Source: Cytobacillus firmus DS1 | GTDB lineage: Bacteria > Bacillota > Bacilli > Bacillales > Cytobacillaceae | Assembly (NCBI RefSeq): GCF_000565285.1 | Contig: NZ_APVL01000006.1 | Location: forward strand, 62,001 to 126,000 | Reading direction: 5' to 3' | DNA: 64,000 nucleotides | Shown here: in pieces, positions 31,773-40,504 of the stretch | Layout of the letters: the number at the start of each line of letters is the position of its first letter | How positions within the stretch are numbered: the stretch's first letter is position 1 | The notes under the pieces: model-generated | The model's input: only the letters and a program-made list of their open reading frames with translations | Databases searched by the model: none | What the model was told of the DNA's origin: nothing | Program-made: the position numbers and the translations under genes

Positions 31773-32297
31773 TTGAATTTAAAATATGAAGTGATAACAG
31801 AAGACAATATCAGCCTTTGCCGGGATTTATGCAATGAACTGATGGCTTTTCAGAAATCAAAGGCACATATAACACCAGAGCGCTTTGACAGCATGAATTT
31901 TGAAACAAGAATGGTTCCATCCGTAAAATCTGCTATACATAATTATATTGTGATCGTAAAAGATGTTGAAGAAATCGTGGGTTATGTCTACTCCAATGTT
32001 TCTCCGAAGGAAGCCTACTCCAATGATTTCGCCACTTTTTTTGATTTATCTACTGTTAAAAAAGACAATGTGGGCTGCTTATCACAATTCTTTATTAAAG
32101 ATGGCTACCGCCAATTCGGAATTGGTTCAGTTCTTTTTAACATGTCGATGGAATGGTTACGTCAATTTAATGATGTGGAAGATTATTTTATTTATGTATC
32201 AAATGGGAATACAGAGGCCCTTGAATTTTATGTAAGTAAAGGATTTACTGTGAGTCACGATATTCTGGACGGTTTTATTACAGTTTTGCGAAAATAG
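31773..32297 (+). CDS. GNAT-family acetyltransferase
   Basis: A 174-residue protein: NLKYEVITEDNISLCRDLCN at the start, a central beta sheet NYIVIVKDVEEIVGYVYSNV, then LSQFFIKDGYRQFGIGSVLF (acetyl-CoA loop) and NTEALEFYVSKGFTVSHD. The relation to the preceding GNAT gene is distant. The TTG start is supported by AAGGGGTG at eight bases. It stands alone. Substrate unknown. Confidence 0.85.
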   Translation: MNLKYEVITEDNISLCRDLCNELMAFQKSKAHITPERFDSMNFETRMVPSVKSAIHNYIVIVKDVEEIVGYVYSNVSPKEAYSNDFATFFDLSTVKKDNVGCLSQFFIKDGYRQFGIGSVLFNMSMEWLRQFNDVEDYFIYVSNGNTEALEFYVSKGFTVSHDILDGFITVLRK

Positions 32298-32403
32298 GAT
32301 TGTTTTCCCATAATGCATATATCTATTTTCTTTAAAAATATAGTGGACATTGCTATAAATCTTGTTATAATTCAAAAAGAAATTACTTTGAAAAGGGTGC
32401 ATT

Positions 32404-32589
32404 ATGGGAAATACATGCAGATATGTTGTGAGTGCCACTGGGAAAAACGGGGAGACTTATTATACGCAATGCAAGGATAAAGATGAGTTAAAAGAGTGGC
32501 TGGCAGAACACGAAGACAAGCTGAATAAGAAGGAACTGAAAGTGAAGGACAAGAAAAGACACCCTCTTTTAAGCTGGCTAAACTTCTGA
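32404..32589 (+). CDS. Small charged protein (61 aa)
   Basis: The product starts MGNTCRYVVSATGKNGETYY and continues with a highly charged helix DKDELKEWLAEHEDKLNKKE, ending KKRHPLLSWLNF. AAAAGGGTG precedes the ATG by six bases. I do not recognise a family. Composition and the Lys/Glu helix suggest a small cytosolic protein. It is isolated: GNAT gene upstream, c-di-AMP riboswitch region downstream. Confidence 0.6.
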   Translation: MGNTCRYVVSATGKNGETYYTQCKDKDELKEWLAEHEDKLNKKELKVKDKKRHPLLSWLNF

Positions 32590-32721
32590 TCTTATTTGGC
32601 CTTTTCTATAAAATTACTATTTAATAAATAGTAAACATGGATAAGAAAATCGTATGATTTACAACTTTTATGATTATTGTTAATATATTAAAAAAACATT
32701 AATAAGTTTTCGCTTAATCTT

Positions 32722-32869
32722 AATTGAGCGGGGGAACCAACTGTACTTTTTCATAAAAGTACCTGGGGTGAATCCTTTACAGGTAGGGTATTCTCAAGAC
32801 CCGAATCCGACAGCTAACCTCGTAAGCGTGTTGAGAGGGAAACACTGCATAAATGCACAGTGGTTTTTA
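32722..32869 (+). promoter_or_regulatory. c-di-AMP riboswitch upstream of the DAACS symporter gene
   Basis: Blocks TTGAGCGGGGGAACC, CTGGGGTGAATCC, AGGGTATTCTCAAGACCC and AATCCGACAGCTAACCTCGTAAGC match the ydaO motif seen upstream of ktrAB. A terminator candidate, AACACTG...CAGTGGTTTTT, lies at 32841-32869. The symporter gene begins 127 bases further on. Confidence 0.92.
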
Positions 32870-32995
32870 CCTCTGTGTTTTTTTGTTGCCCTTTTTAAGT
32901 TAGGTTTATGTTTTTTGGGGGTAATATAGGGAAGGACATTATTTTTCGTGTCTCTATTTTACATTTTTTTACAATTATTCATTGGAGGAACGCGT

Positions 32996-34219
32996 ATGAA
33001 ATTATCTACTAAAATTATTATTGCTTTGATAGCAGGGGGAATAACTGGTCTTCTGATTAATTTGTTTGCTCCTGGGATATTCCCCGAGCTTGACAAGTTT
33101 TTGTTTACACCGCTTGGAAAAATCTTTTTAAATCTCATTAACATGCTGGTTGTCCCGATCGTATTTTTTTCCATCGCTCTTGGTACAGCCGGACTTGGTG
33201 ATCCAAAGAAATTAGGAAGAATAGGTGTAAAAACGATATCCTACTTTTTAGTTACTACAAGTATAGCCATTATCATCGGACTTACTTTAGCATCCGTTTT
33301 CCAGCCAGGAAACGTTGGGGAATTTGACGTAACAAACGTGGAGTATGAATCCGAAGAAGCTCCTCCAGTGTCAGAGACACTATTGAATATTATTCCGACC
33401 AATCCGGTAAAAGCATTCACTGAAGGAAACATGCTTCAGATCATCACGTTTTCCATTTTTGTCGGATTCGCCTTAACGATGCTTGGCAATAAAACAAAAG
33501 GCATTTTAAACCTTATTGAACAGGGCAATGACATGATGATGTACCTGGTCAATCTGGTTATGAAATTTGCCCCATATGGAACATTCGGTCTTATTGTTTC
33601 TGCTGTTGGAAGCCAGGGTCTTGATGCCATTAAGGCAATGGGACTATATATGATTGTGGTAGTACTTGCCCTTCTTATCCACGCCATTATCACCTATGGT
33701 GGTTCTATTGCACTCATTGCAAAAAGAAATCCATTATCCTTCTTTAAGGGATTTGCACCTGCCATGGGAGTAGCGTTCAGTACTTCAAGCAGTAATGCCA
33801 CATTGCCGATTTCCATGAGTACTGCCCAAAAGAATCTGAAAGTTCCTGAATCAATCAGCAGCTTTGTTCAGCCGCTGGGTGCAACGATCAACATGGATGG
33901 AACAGCCATCATGCAGGGTGTTGCCACTATATTTATCGCACAGGTATTCAATGTGGATTTATCACTAACCCAGCTTATAACAGTTGTGCTCACGGCTGTT
34001 CTTGCAAGCGTAGGTACTGCAGGTGTGCCTGGTGTCGGCCTTATCATGCTGGCCATGGTCCTTAACTCAGTTAACCTGCCGGTGGAAGGTATCGCATTAA
34101 TTATTGGTATTGACCGTCTGCTTGATATGACGCGAACTGCTGTCAATATTACAGGCGATGCTGCTTGTGCAGTGATTGTCGCGGAAACAGAAGCAAAGAA
34201 AGAAGCTGTAAAAGCCTGA
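32996..34219 (+). CDS. Dicarboxylate/amino acid:cation symporter (DAACS)
   Basis: A 407-residue transporter with the GltPh-like fold. Re-entrant loop HP1 is AFSTSSSNATLPISM, TM7 carries NMDGTAI, and HP2 is VGTAGVPGVGLIML; TM8 has DRLLDMTRTAVNITGDA with substrate-binding Asp/Arg/Asn. The family imports glutamate, aspartate or C4-dicarboxylates with Na+ or H+. ATG 32996 follows GGAGGAA. A c-di-AMP riboswitch in the leader links it to osmotic control: glutamate is the main counter-ion of potassium, and ktrAB in this window has the same switch. Confidence 0.93.
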   Translation: MKLSTKIIIALIAGGITGLLINLFAPGIFPELDKFLFTPLGKIFLNLINMLVVPIVFFSIALGTAGLGDPKKLGRIGVKTISYFLVTTSIAIIIGLTLASVFQPGNVGEFDVTNVEYESEEAPPVSETLLNIIPTNPVKAFTEGNMLQIITFSIFVGFALTMLGNKTKGILNLIEQGNDMMMYLVNLVMKFAPYGTFGLIVSAVGSQGLDAIKAMGLYMIVVVLALLIHAIITYGGSIALIAKRNPLSFFKGFAPAMGVAFSTSSSNATLPISMSTAQKNLKVPESISSFVQPLGATINMDGTAIMQGVATIFIAQVFNVDLSLTQLITVVLTAVLASVGTAGVPGVGLIMLAMVLNSVNLPVEGIALIIGIDRLLDMTRTAVNITGDAACAVIVAETEAKKEAVKA

Positions 34220-34227
34220 TTACAAAA

Positions 34228-34256
34228 TAACACCGGTTATCCGGTGTTATTTTTTT
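34228..34256 (+). terminator. Terminator of the symporter gene
   Basis: AACACCGG pairs with CCGGTGTT, followed by ATTTTTTT. Confidence 0.9.
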
Positions 34257-34387
34257 CGTAGCTCTTCATCCCCTTCTTCATTCAATTTCATTGCTTTTCT
34301 ATGATAGTTTAGTATAATTAGATTCATAACCATCACGTAACAGTTTGGAGGAAACCTCATGGGGCTGAGAAGTTAAGAATAGGAGAA

Positions 34388-34759
34388 TTGGCTGAAAAAG
34401 CAAATGTTACGAAGAGAACGATTGATTACTATACTTCCCTGGGTCTTTTAGAAGCAGAACGTTCACCTTCAAATTATCGCTATTATGACCAATCCTCCAT
34501 CGAACGTATTGCTTTCATCGAGAAATGTAAAGAAGATGGTTTGTCACTGGAGGAAATTAAGAAAAAAGTCATCAGCCAATTTTCTGAAGAGGTAGATGTA
34601 CTAGAGCTAAGGCTTAAAATTCAGGATCTGGAGGAGGATGTGACAAAAGCACTTTCTCAGCTGAAAAAATCAGATCCGGAAAAATATGAATACGTTAAAA
34701 AAAATATTTCACATGAAAGCTTATCTTTAATTCAGTCACTGCTTTTATTGCTGAACTGA
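34388..34759 (+). CDS. MerR-family regulator with a broken 5' end
   Basis: The frame contains the MerR helix-turn-helix and wing (LRIGELAEKANVTKRTIDYY, then SLGLLEAERSPSNYRYYD) and a dimerisation helix, much like B. subtilis YhdQ. The proper start is not in this frame: ATG 34359, with GGAGG at good spacing, is one base out, reading MGLRS then stop. Adding one G to the GGGG run at 34361-34364 would join them as MGAEKLRIGELAEK. The TTG at 34388 used here would delete the first beta-strand. It precedes the CNNM/MpfA-like gene, as yhdQ does yhdP. No metal-binding cysteines are present. Confidence 0.75.
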   Translation: MAEKANVTKRTIDYYTSLGLLEAERSPSNYRYYDQSSIERIAFIEKCKEDGLSLEEIKKKVISQFSEEVDVLELRLKIQDLEEDVTKALSQLKKSDPEKYEYVKKNISHESLSLIQSLLLLLN

Positions 34760-34879
34760 TATTGGTTTTTTGATTTTTGGAGCATTATGGATATTTGTTT
34801 GGGCACAATTTAAGTAGTGAACTTATTAAGTATTATTACCATTTTAGGAGGTGTATGTCTTACTTTTTAGTAAGGCTGC

Positions 34880-36193
34880 TTGTTGACAACCATAAATTTA
34901 TTATTGATTGCATTATTAATAGCATTAACCGCATTCTTCGTAGCAACCGAGTTTGCGATTGTAAAGGTCCGTGTTTCCCGAATTGATCAGCTGATTGCTG
35001 AAGGGAATAAAAGGGCTATAGCGGCAAAGAGAGTCGTCACGCACCTGGATGAATATTTATCGGCCTGCCAATTGGGGATTACTATCACCGCATTAGGTCT
35101 CGGTTGGCTTGGTGAGCCAACCGTTGAAAAGTTATTGCATCCGTTATTTGAGAGGTTTGAAATAGCAGAGTCCCTTACCCATATTCTATCATTTGGTATT
35201 GCCTTTGCTTTAGTCACCTTCCTGCATGTTGTAGTAGGAGAGCTTGCACCTAAAACCGTTGCCATTCAAAAAGCGGAAGCAGTCACAATGGCGTTCGCAG
35301 CACCGATTATTTGGTTCTACCGAGTGATGTTCCCATTCATTTGGTTCTTAAATGGATCAGCCCGGGTACTCGTTGGCCTATTTGGTTTAAAGCCGGCTTC
35401 TGAGCATGAAATGGCCCATTCTGAAGAAGAGTTGCGAATTCTTTTATCCGAGAGTTACAAAAGCGGTGAAATTAATAAAAATGAATTGAAGTACGTGAAC
35501 AATATCTTTGAATTTGATGAAAGAATTGCAAAAGAAATCATGGTTCCGCGTACGGAGATGATTACAATTGCTTCGGATCATACACTGGCAGAAATCATGG
35601 AAACCATCCAAACAGAGAATTACACCCGATACCCTGTTGAAGATGGGGATAAAGACAATATCCGCGGGTTTATTAATGTAAAAGAATTTCTGACAGCCAG
35701 TCTTACAGACAAGATTACACCGGAGAACCTTGATTTAGACTCCTTTATTAATCCGGTTATCCATGTCATTGAAAGCATTCCAATCCATGACCTGCTTGTC
35801 AAAATGCAGAAAGAACGTATCCATATTGCCATTTTAATGGATGAATATGGCGGTACTTCCGGATTGGTGACGGTTGAAGACATTCTTGAAGAAATAGTCG
35901 GTGAGATCCGTGATGAATTTGATGAAGATGAAGTTCCTGAGATACGAAAGCTTAAAGATGATCATTATATCCTGGATTCCAAGCTTCTTATAGAAGATGT
36001 CAATAATCTGCTTGGCACGGATTTTGAGCATGAAGACGTAGATACCATTGGCGGCTGGTTCCTAACACAGCATATGGAAGCAGAGATAGGAACAGAGATT
36101 GAAGCGGATGGATTTACATTTAAAGTCCACGAAAAAGACGGACACCAGCTTCATTATCTGGAGGTTTTTAAAAGCAAGCCCCAGTTAGCCTAG
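34880..36193 (+). CDS. mpfA: CNNM/CorC-type magnesium exporter MpfA-like (hemolysin family)
   Basis: A 437-residue protein. The first 190 residues are the DUF21/CNNM membrane domain ([59 protein letters not shown]); then two CBS domains ([11 protein letters not shown]..., and [20 protein letters not shown]) that bind ATP-Mg; then a CorC_HlyC domain from about residue 350. It closely resembles B. subtilis YhdP/MpfA, which protects from high Mg2+. The start is uncertain: TTG 34880 has only TAAGG upstream, while a strong AGGAGGTG-ATG at 34846-34857 opens a different, 43-codon frame that overlaps the gene start. Confidence 0.9.
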   Translation: MLTTINLLLIALLIALTAFFVATEFAIVKVRVSRIDQLIAEGNKRAIAAKRVVTHLDEYLSACQLGITITALGLGWLGEPTVEKLLHPLFERFEIAESLTHILSFGIAFALVTFLHVVVGELAPKTVAIQKAEAVTMAFAAPIIWFYRVMFPFIWFLNGSARVLVGLFGLKPASEHEMAHSEEELRILLSESYKSGEINKNELKYVNNIFEFDERIAKEIMVPRTEMITIASDHTLAEIMETIQTENYTRYPVEDGDKDNIRGFINVKEFLTASLTDKITPENLDLDSFINPVIHVIESIPIHDLLVKMQKERIHIAILMDEYGGTSGLVTVEDILEEIVGEIRDEFDEDEVPEIRKLKDDHYILDSKLLIEDVNNLLGTDFEHEDVDTIGGWFLTQHMEAEIGTEIEADGFTFKVHEKDGHQLHYLEVFKSKPQLA

Positions 36194-36233
36194 AAAAAAT
36201 GGCGGCTCCGATTTCGGCAGCCGCCATTTTTGC
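36194..36233 (+). terminator. Terminator of mpfA
   Basis: AATGGCGGCT pairs with AGCCGCCATT, followed by TTTGCG. Confidence 0.85.
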
Positions 36234-36330
36234 GTCTATATATAATTACTTGATTGTTTTCCTATTACCCGTTAGACTGACTTATGTACTTGAAGAATTA
36301 CCTTTTTATAAATTTACAGGATGTGTGGCT

Positions 36331-36933
36331 ATGTCAGAAATTGTTATCAGCTTAATTGAATTTTTAAAACAGTTCTCTTATTTTGGAATATTGCTTGCAC
36401 TTTGCTTTGAATTTGTTCCGGCAGAAGTGGTGCTCCCTTTGGCAGGCTTTTGGGTCTTTCAGGGTGACTTTAATTATTATCTGGTTGTATTAGCAGGCAC
36501 TGTGGGAGGAACGATCGGGCCGCTGACATTATATGCGCTGGGCCGATATGGCGGCCGTCCCATGGTTTTAAAATACGGAAAATACTTCTTAGTTTCACAA
36601 AAACAGATTGATGCATCGGACAAGTTCTTTGAAAAATACGGTTCAGGGGTCGCTTTCTTTGCCCGCTTTTTGCCGGTTGTCCGTACAGCGATATCGATTC
36701 CATGCGGAATGGCCAAAATGAATGTGTGGAAGTTCTCAATCTATACGTTCCTGGCAATGCTCCCGATTACCGCATTCTATGTTTATCTGGGGTTTAAACT
36801 TGGCCCTCATTATAAAGAAGCAGAGGAAATATTCAATAGCTATGCCCTTCCTCTAGTCCTGATTATCCTTGCGGGACTCATTATTTTCTTTACTTACAAA
36901 TTCATCAGCAAGCGCAAGAGCGAAAGTATCTAA
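36331..36933 (+). CDS. DedA-family membrane protein
   Basis: A 200-residue protein with four to five hydrophobic segments. CFEFVPAEVVLPLAGFWVFQ and LGRYGGRPMVLKYGKYF, then FFARFLPVVRTAISIPCGMA, are the DedA/SNARE-associated motifs with the conserved Glu, the GRYxG motif and FxRxxPxxR. DedA proteins recycle undecaprenyl phosphate or flip lipids. ATG 36331 follows AGGATGTG; the longer frame would start inside the mpfA terminator. It stands between two terminators as a single gene. Confidence 0.9.
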   Translation: MSEIVISLIEFLKQFSYFGILLALCFEFVPAEVVLPLAGFWVFQGDFNYYLVVLAGTVGGTIGPLTLYALGRYGGRPMVLKYGKYFLVSQKQIDASDKFFEKYGSGVAFFARFLPVVRTAISIPCGMAKMNVWKFSIYTFLAMLPITAFYVYLGFKLGPHYKEAEEIFNSYALPLVLIILAGLIIFFTYKFISKRKSESI

Positions 36934-36936
36934 ATA

Positions 36937-36969
36937 GAAAACGGCACTGGATGAGCAGTGCCGTTTTTC
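36937..36969 (+). terminator. Terminator of the DedA gene
   Basis: AAACGGCACTG pairs with CAGTGCCGTTT, T-tailed. Confidence 0.88.
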
Positions 36970-37035
36970 TATACAAAAAACTTTGAAGCCCACACAATAT
37001 AACAGGCCCCTGGTATAAACATGATCTGTGCAGGG

Positions 37036-37170
37036 ACGTGCCTCGCCGTTTTGGTCGTTATTCACTTAGATTAACTACCGTTTTCCTTTGACCCTCGCAA
37101 TTTTGGTCATTATTTACATCGGTTAACTACCATTTTTTAAAGACACTGGTCATTTTCACCGTCGTTCTTC
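37036..37170. repeat. ~50-bp degenerate tandem repeat
   Basis: Two full copies and one partial copy. Copy 1 has TTTTGGTCGTTATTCACTTA then GATTAACTACCGTTTTC; copy 2 has TTTTGGTCATTATTTACATC then GGTTAACTACCATTTTT; the third begins CTGGTCATTTTCACCG. It lies just beyond the stop of the minus-strand nucleotidyltransferase gene. Confidence 0.65.
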
Positions 37171-37186
37171 CCGACTATGCGCCAAA

Positions 37187-37951
37187 CTAGCTTATCAGCT
37201 TTTGGACTTCACCATCAATATAATCTCTTAAATCATAAAGCTTAGTAAAATCTATGTCAGGATGATCATTTGCAGCTGAACTATAAATTCCCACTATTTT
37301 TTGAATAGCAGGCCTAAACCCATCTGGCATTGACTTCAGTGCCCACTCTCCTGCTTCATACTTGGATGATATAACTTCTTCCTTGAGATACCAATAAACC
37401 CGAATCATATTTAATACACTATAAACAGGATCCTCTTCAAGATTTTCAAGGCAATCAAGGTAATCCCCCAAGATAGAAGCTAGGTAGTCCTCTCTCGGCA
37501 CATTAGGAAAAGTTGCACTTATCGATTCGCCTGCAGCACAGATCCCGCGATGTTGAACGATCGTAATATGGGCAGCCAAATCAGGATCAAATCCAGAAAC
37601 GATATACGGATTCATTTCTTCTTCAAATCTCTCCCGCCAAAATTCACTATAGTGAAAATCAAACGGACATGGATGCTGCCAATTGCTGAGATCTTTTTCA
37701 TTCAAAAAGCTGACTTCTATGGGAAACGGTGCATTGGAGCACCTTAAGAATAACTTTGCAATCTTTATTTTTATTACAGAAGACAAGGAATGGTACGTTA
37801 CAATTAAAATATCAACATCACTTTTCTCCGGGTTAAATCCGCCCATCGCCAATGAGCCATGCAAATAAAAACCTTTGAAGTTATCCTTTAATAGTAACTT
37901 TACTTCTTCTAATAAATGATTAACAATTTCCATTACATCAGGCTTACTCAT
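37187..37951 (-). CDS. Aminoglycoside nucleotidyltransferase-like protein (ANT(9)/AadA type)
   Basis: A 254-residue protein. The nucleotidyltransferase motif is FYLHGSLAMGGFNPEKSDVD then ILIV, with the two catalytic aspartates in SDVDILIV. A C-terminal helical DUF4111-like domain follows (PVYSVLNMIRVYWYLKEEVI). Relatives adenylylate streptomycin or spectinomycin, but chromosomal homologues in Bacillus may lack drug activity. ATG 37951 has GGGGGAG upstream. No mobile-element sign is near, so it is likely an intrinsic gene. Confidence 0.83.
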   Translation of the reverse strand: MSKPDVMEIVNHLLEEVKLLLKDNFKGFYLHGSLAMGGFNPEKSDVDILIVTYHSLSSVIKIKIAKLFLRCSNAPFPIEVSFLNEKDLSNWQHPCPFDFHYSEFWRERFEEEMNPYIVSGFDPDLAAHITIVQHRGICAAGESISATFPNVPREDYLASILGDYLDCLENLEEDPVYSVLNMIRVYWYLKEEVISSKYEAGEWALKSMPDGFRPAIQKIVGIYSSAANDHPDIDFTKLYDLRDYIDGEVQKLIS

Positions 37952-38066
37952 GCCAAAAGCTCCCCCGCTTCGTTTCAAGTAATCATACCAATACGTGCTG
38001 CTATTCCATCTGAACGCTCTCCTTTACCATGACAGAAAACAAGGTATGCACCGTAAACCTTTCCAT

Positions 38067-38420
38067 TTATCGTTTTTTCTGTATAAGTCCGAATCCCAGC
38101 CCAACCGGATCCGCCAAATAGGCAAGATAAAAATCAGCAAATTCCATTTTATCTCTCACAACCATTGCTCCATTCTCTGTTGCAAGTGATATGGCTTCAT
38201 CGATCGATTCTACTTCAATCTGAATCCGGGTTCCATGCGGGTAATCACTTGGTCCTTTACTGATTCCCCCATTAATTGTTTGATTTTGAGCTCCTTCAGT
38301 ATGGACGGGCCGATACCCCCACTTCGGCTCTTCTATCTCCCAGCGAAAAACTTTGGAATAAAACTCAGCTGCTTTTTCCGGATCCTGGCAGTTTAATTCG
38401 AACCCAACTACTTTTGCCAT
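38067..38420 (-). CDS. VOC-family (glyoxalase-like) protein
   Basis: A 117-residue single VOC module pair: KVVGFELNCQDPEKAAEFYS at the start, RIQIEVESIDEAISLATENG in the second half, and FADFYLAYLADPVGLGFGLI at the end. It resembles small glyoxalase/bleomycin-resistance-like proteins; metal ligands of the classic glyoxalase are only partly kept (Glu near residue 9), so the activity is open. Start 38420 is preferred because AGGAG precedes it by six bases. Single gene. Confidence 0.85.
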   Translation of the reverse strand: MAKVVGFELNCQDPEKAAEFYSKVFRWEIEEPKWGYRPVHTEGAQNQTINGGISKGPSDYPHGTRIQIEVESIDEAISLATENGAMVVRDKMEFADFYLAYLADPVGLGFGLIQKKR

Positions 38421-38601
38421 TGTCATCTCCTGCTTTCATCTATTATATATATATTTTCAAAAAACCATTCCGATTGATAGACACCACTTATTCAGCTAAA
38501 GGCCAAACAAGCTGCTTCAAACCACATGACCAATTAGATTGATTCCACCAATACTATATCGTGTATGTTCTATATGCTCACCGTAATTTCCTGCCATCTG
38601 C

Positions 38602-39123
38602 TTATAAATTCCCCAGCCTCTTAAATTCCTTGCTCAAACAAGCCTGCTTAAAGCGCTTAGTCTGTTTAAGGCTGTTAATATCAGAGCGATTATCATAGGA
38701 TAGCTGAATATGAAAATAGTTGATATATTCCAAAATGGCAAAGACATATATAAATCCCGCAATCACAAGCCCAAGCGGAAATGCCGGATGCCATATCATG
38801 TAGTCTGCCACGAATGCACATGGAATCCCTGTAATCATCCCCAGATTCCATTTATTTGAAACCCTTAGCCACAGTACAAGCCTCATCGGGGCAACTGACG
38901 TATTCTCTCTTTTTAATCGCTTCCATTTTACAAACCAATAAATGGAGCCTTGAAGCAATATGAACTCCAGCAGCAGAAATGATGACCAGAAAGAAAAAAG
39001 TGAATATAAATGGAGATCCGGAAAGGTATAGTTCACCAGGTAACTGATGGATACAAATATGATCAGACTTATTGATTCTCCAGTAAAAAGATATGAAAGT
39101 CTCTTCAGCATTCTATTTCTCAA
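38602..39123 (-). CDS. Hypothetical four-helix membrane protein
   Basis: A 173-residue protein with about four hydrophobic segments: ISLIIFVSISYLVNYTF, LYSLFSFWSSFLLLEFILLQ, MITGIPCAFVADYMIW and FPLGLVIAGFIYVFAILEYI, then a basic C-terminal tail. The second loop contains a Lys/Arg cluster (VKWKRLKRENTS). I do not recognise the family. TTG 39123 is used because AAAGGGGA lies eight bases upstream; ATG 39111 is the alternative. It is divergent from the DUF3231 gene. Confidence 0.65.
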   Translation of the reverse strand: MRNRMLKRLSYLFTGESISLIIFVSISYLVNYTFPDLHLYSLFSFWSSFLLLEFILLQGSIYWFVKWKRLKRENTSVAPMRLVLWLRVSNKWNLGMITGIPCAFVADYMIWHPAFPLGLVIAGFIYVFAILEYINYFHIQLSYDNRSDINSLKQTKRFKQACLSKEFKRLGNL

Positions 39124-39277
39124 TCTGAAATTCCCCTTTTCCGAGTAAGAACTTCCCCTAATGTATTACGAATATTCTCAAAAATTGTTTCAAAAAGTAA
39201 TAAGTCCCTTCCTTAAAATCGAATGAAATTGAAAATATAGGTAAAACTAAAAAAAATACATATTATGGGGTGAAATA

Positions 39278-39756
39278 ATGCGAAACCCTTTCGAGGCAAT
39301 TAAGGAAACCATTAAGAATTTTGCTGATAACGAACCCCCAAACCGCCGCTGCATGTCGGGGAGGTTATGGATTTATGGACTCTGTATACAGCATTCCATG
39401 AAGCCCATTCCCTTTACTATATTGCCTTAAATATGACCACAGATCCTGAGCTTTTGCATACCATCCGCTCTTCCATTGAAGGAAGCAGGACAGACACAAA
39501 AATGATTGAAGATTTTCTGCTTAAAGAAGGGGTGCCGCTGCCTTTAACTAATGCAGAAAAACCACTTTCCAACCCGGATTCTGTTCCAGAAGGTGTAAAG
39601 TTAACGGATGATGAAATAGCTAATTTAATATCTGTAAAAATCGCAGCAAGCATCACCTTTTGTGCACAAGCTATGATTAAAACAGTCAGAACAGATGTGG
39701 GGTTAATGTTATTTTCCTTACAGGTGCATTTAATGGAAATAGCATCCCCCCCTTAA
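39278..39756 (+). pseudogene. DUF3231 protein gene with a frameshift at a C tract
   Basis: ATG 39278 (with GGGGTG upstream) opens MRNPFEAIKETIKNFADNEP, then the frame shifts at the C tract 39335-39339. Downstream, in another frame, the sequence continues PKPPLHVGEVMDLWTLYTAF and on to SLQVHLMEIASPP at 39756. With one more C the parts join as NEPPKPPLHVGEVMDLW, the normal DUF3231 beginning. So the gene is either broken, phase-variable, or mis-sequenced. The product would be about 160 residues, half of the two-repeat form at 49967. Function of DUF3231 (spore-related in Bacillus) is unknown. Confidence 0.75.
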
Positions 39757-39842
39757 GAATTTAATGAAAGAAAGAGGCTGGCTGAGAATCCCGCCAAGCT
39801 ATATGCCGCCTGGCACTCCTGAAAGAAGTTAATATCCGCTGA

Positions 39843-39884
39843 AAGACTGCTGCCTCTGATCACCGGGGCAGGAGTCTTTTGTTT
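39843..39884 (+). terminator. Terminator after the DUF3231 gene
   Basis: AGACTGCTGCC pairs with GGGCAGGAGTCT, followed by TTTGTTT. Confidence 0.75.
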
Positions 39885-39944
39885 ATTTCTGCCGATACAC
39901 GGACTGGCACAAAATATTGTCTTCCGCGTATTCCTATAATGGTG

Positions 39945-40070
39945 ATGAATATGAAAATACTAAGAACGATCAGAAGTATGATAAAACACGAGGCCCGGAA
40001 ATTCTTCGATAACAGAATGGAAAGGAATAAAAAAAGGCTGAGAGCTTCCGGCAACAGCAAGAAGCTCTAA
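39945..40070 (+). CDS. Possible small basic protein (41 aa)
   Basis: The frame MNMKILRTIRSMIKHEARKF then FDNRMERNKKRLR is strongly basic and helical, as in many small membrane-associated or nucleic-acid-binding peptides. No good ribosome site is seen (ATGGTG only), and its end overlaps the convergent CBO0543 gene by four bases. It may be a chance frame. Confidence 0.3.
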   Translation: MNMKILRTIRSMIKHEARKFFDNRMERNKKRLRASGNSKKL

Positions 40071-40504
40071 TTTGACCTGATATAATGCAAATGCCAGCGA
40101 ACGAATAAAAAAGCAGCAAAATAGTAGAAGGCAGAATACCACCATTTCCAGGAGATATAATTGATAAAATTCATCTTAACCGTACCCATTTCGAAAAGAA
40201 CCGAAAAAATGACCCAGGCTGCAGTATAAAAGAAAAAAGAACGCCTGTTTTCCGGCATGAAATTCAGAAAGATAATTCCAAATGATGCCCCAAGAGTTAG
40301 TTCAATGATATGAACCCACATCTGTACTCCCCCGCCGTTTAACTCATACAGCCGAAAATATAAGCTTAGCATTACGTCTGTACTTAAGTTAATCAATGCA
40401 ATGACAGCCCAGCTTATATATATTTCTTTATTCGTTAAACGCTTTGGCATAAACCAGATTACAATGAGATTAATGGCCAATGAAAGATAAGGAAACCAAT
40501 ACAT
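40067..40504 (-). CDS. CBO0543-family membrane protein
   Basis: A 145-residue protein with about five hydrophobic segments: LSLAINLIVIWFMPKRLTNK, then ISWAVIALINLSTDVMLSLY, HIIELTLGASFGIIFLNFMP and the Trp-rich end YISWKWWYSAFYYFAAFLF. The KRLTNKEIY after helix 1 and the FLNFMP motif are shared with the gene at 57613, which has the same layout; both fit the CBO0543 family of small Firmicutes membrane proteins. Function is unknown. AAAGGCGG precedes the ATG. Confidence 0.82.
   Translation of the reverse strand: MYWFPYLSLAINLIVIWFMPKRLTNKEIYISWAVIALINLSTDVMLSLYFRLYELNGGGVQMWVHIIELTLGASFGIIFLNFMPENRRSFFFYTAAWVIFSVLFEMGTVKMNFINYISWKWWYSAFYYFAAFLFVRWHLHYIRSN

Noticed and set aside
36199-36330. 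Longer DedA start beginning MAAPISAAAIFASIYNYL
   Set aside because: The first codons are the mpfA terminator hairpin, and a better start with a ribosome site exists at 36331.
37036-37170. CRISPR array
   Set aside because: Two and a half degenerate copies without spacers of constant length and no cas genes. The same holds for the three TGTCCGAAG arrays.
37187-37951. Acquired antibiotic-resistance cassette
   Set aside because: The nucleotidyltransferase gene has no integron or IS context and its surroundings are ordinary chromosomal genes.
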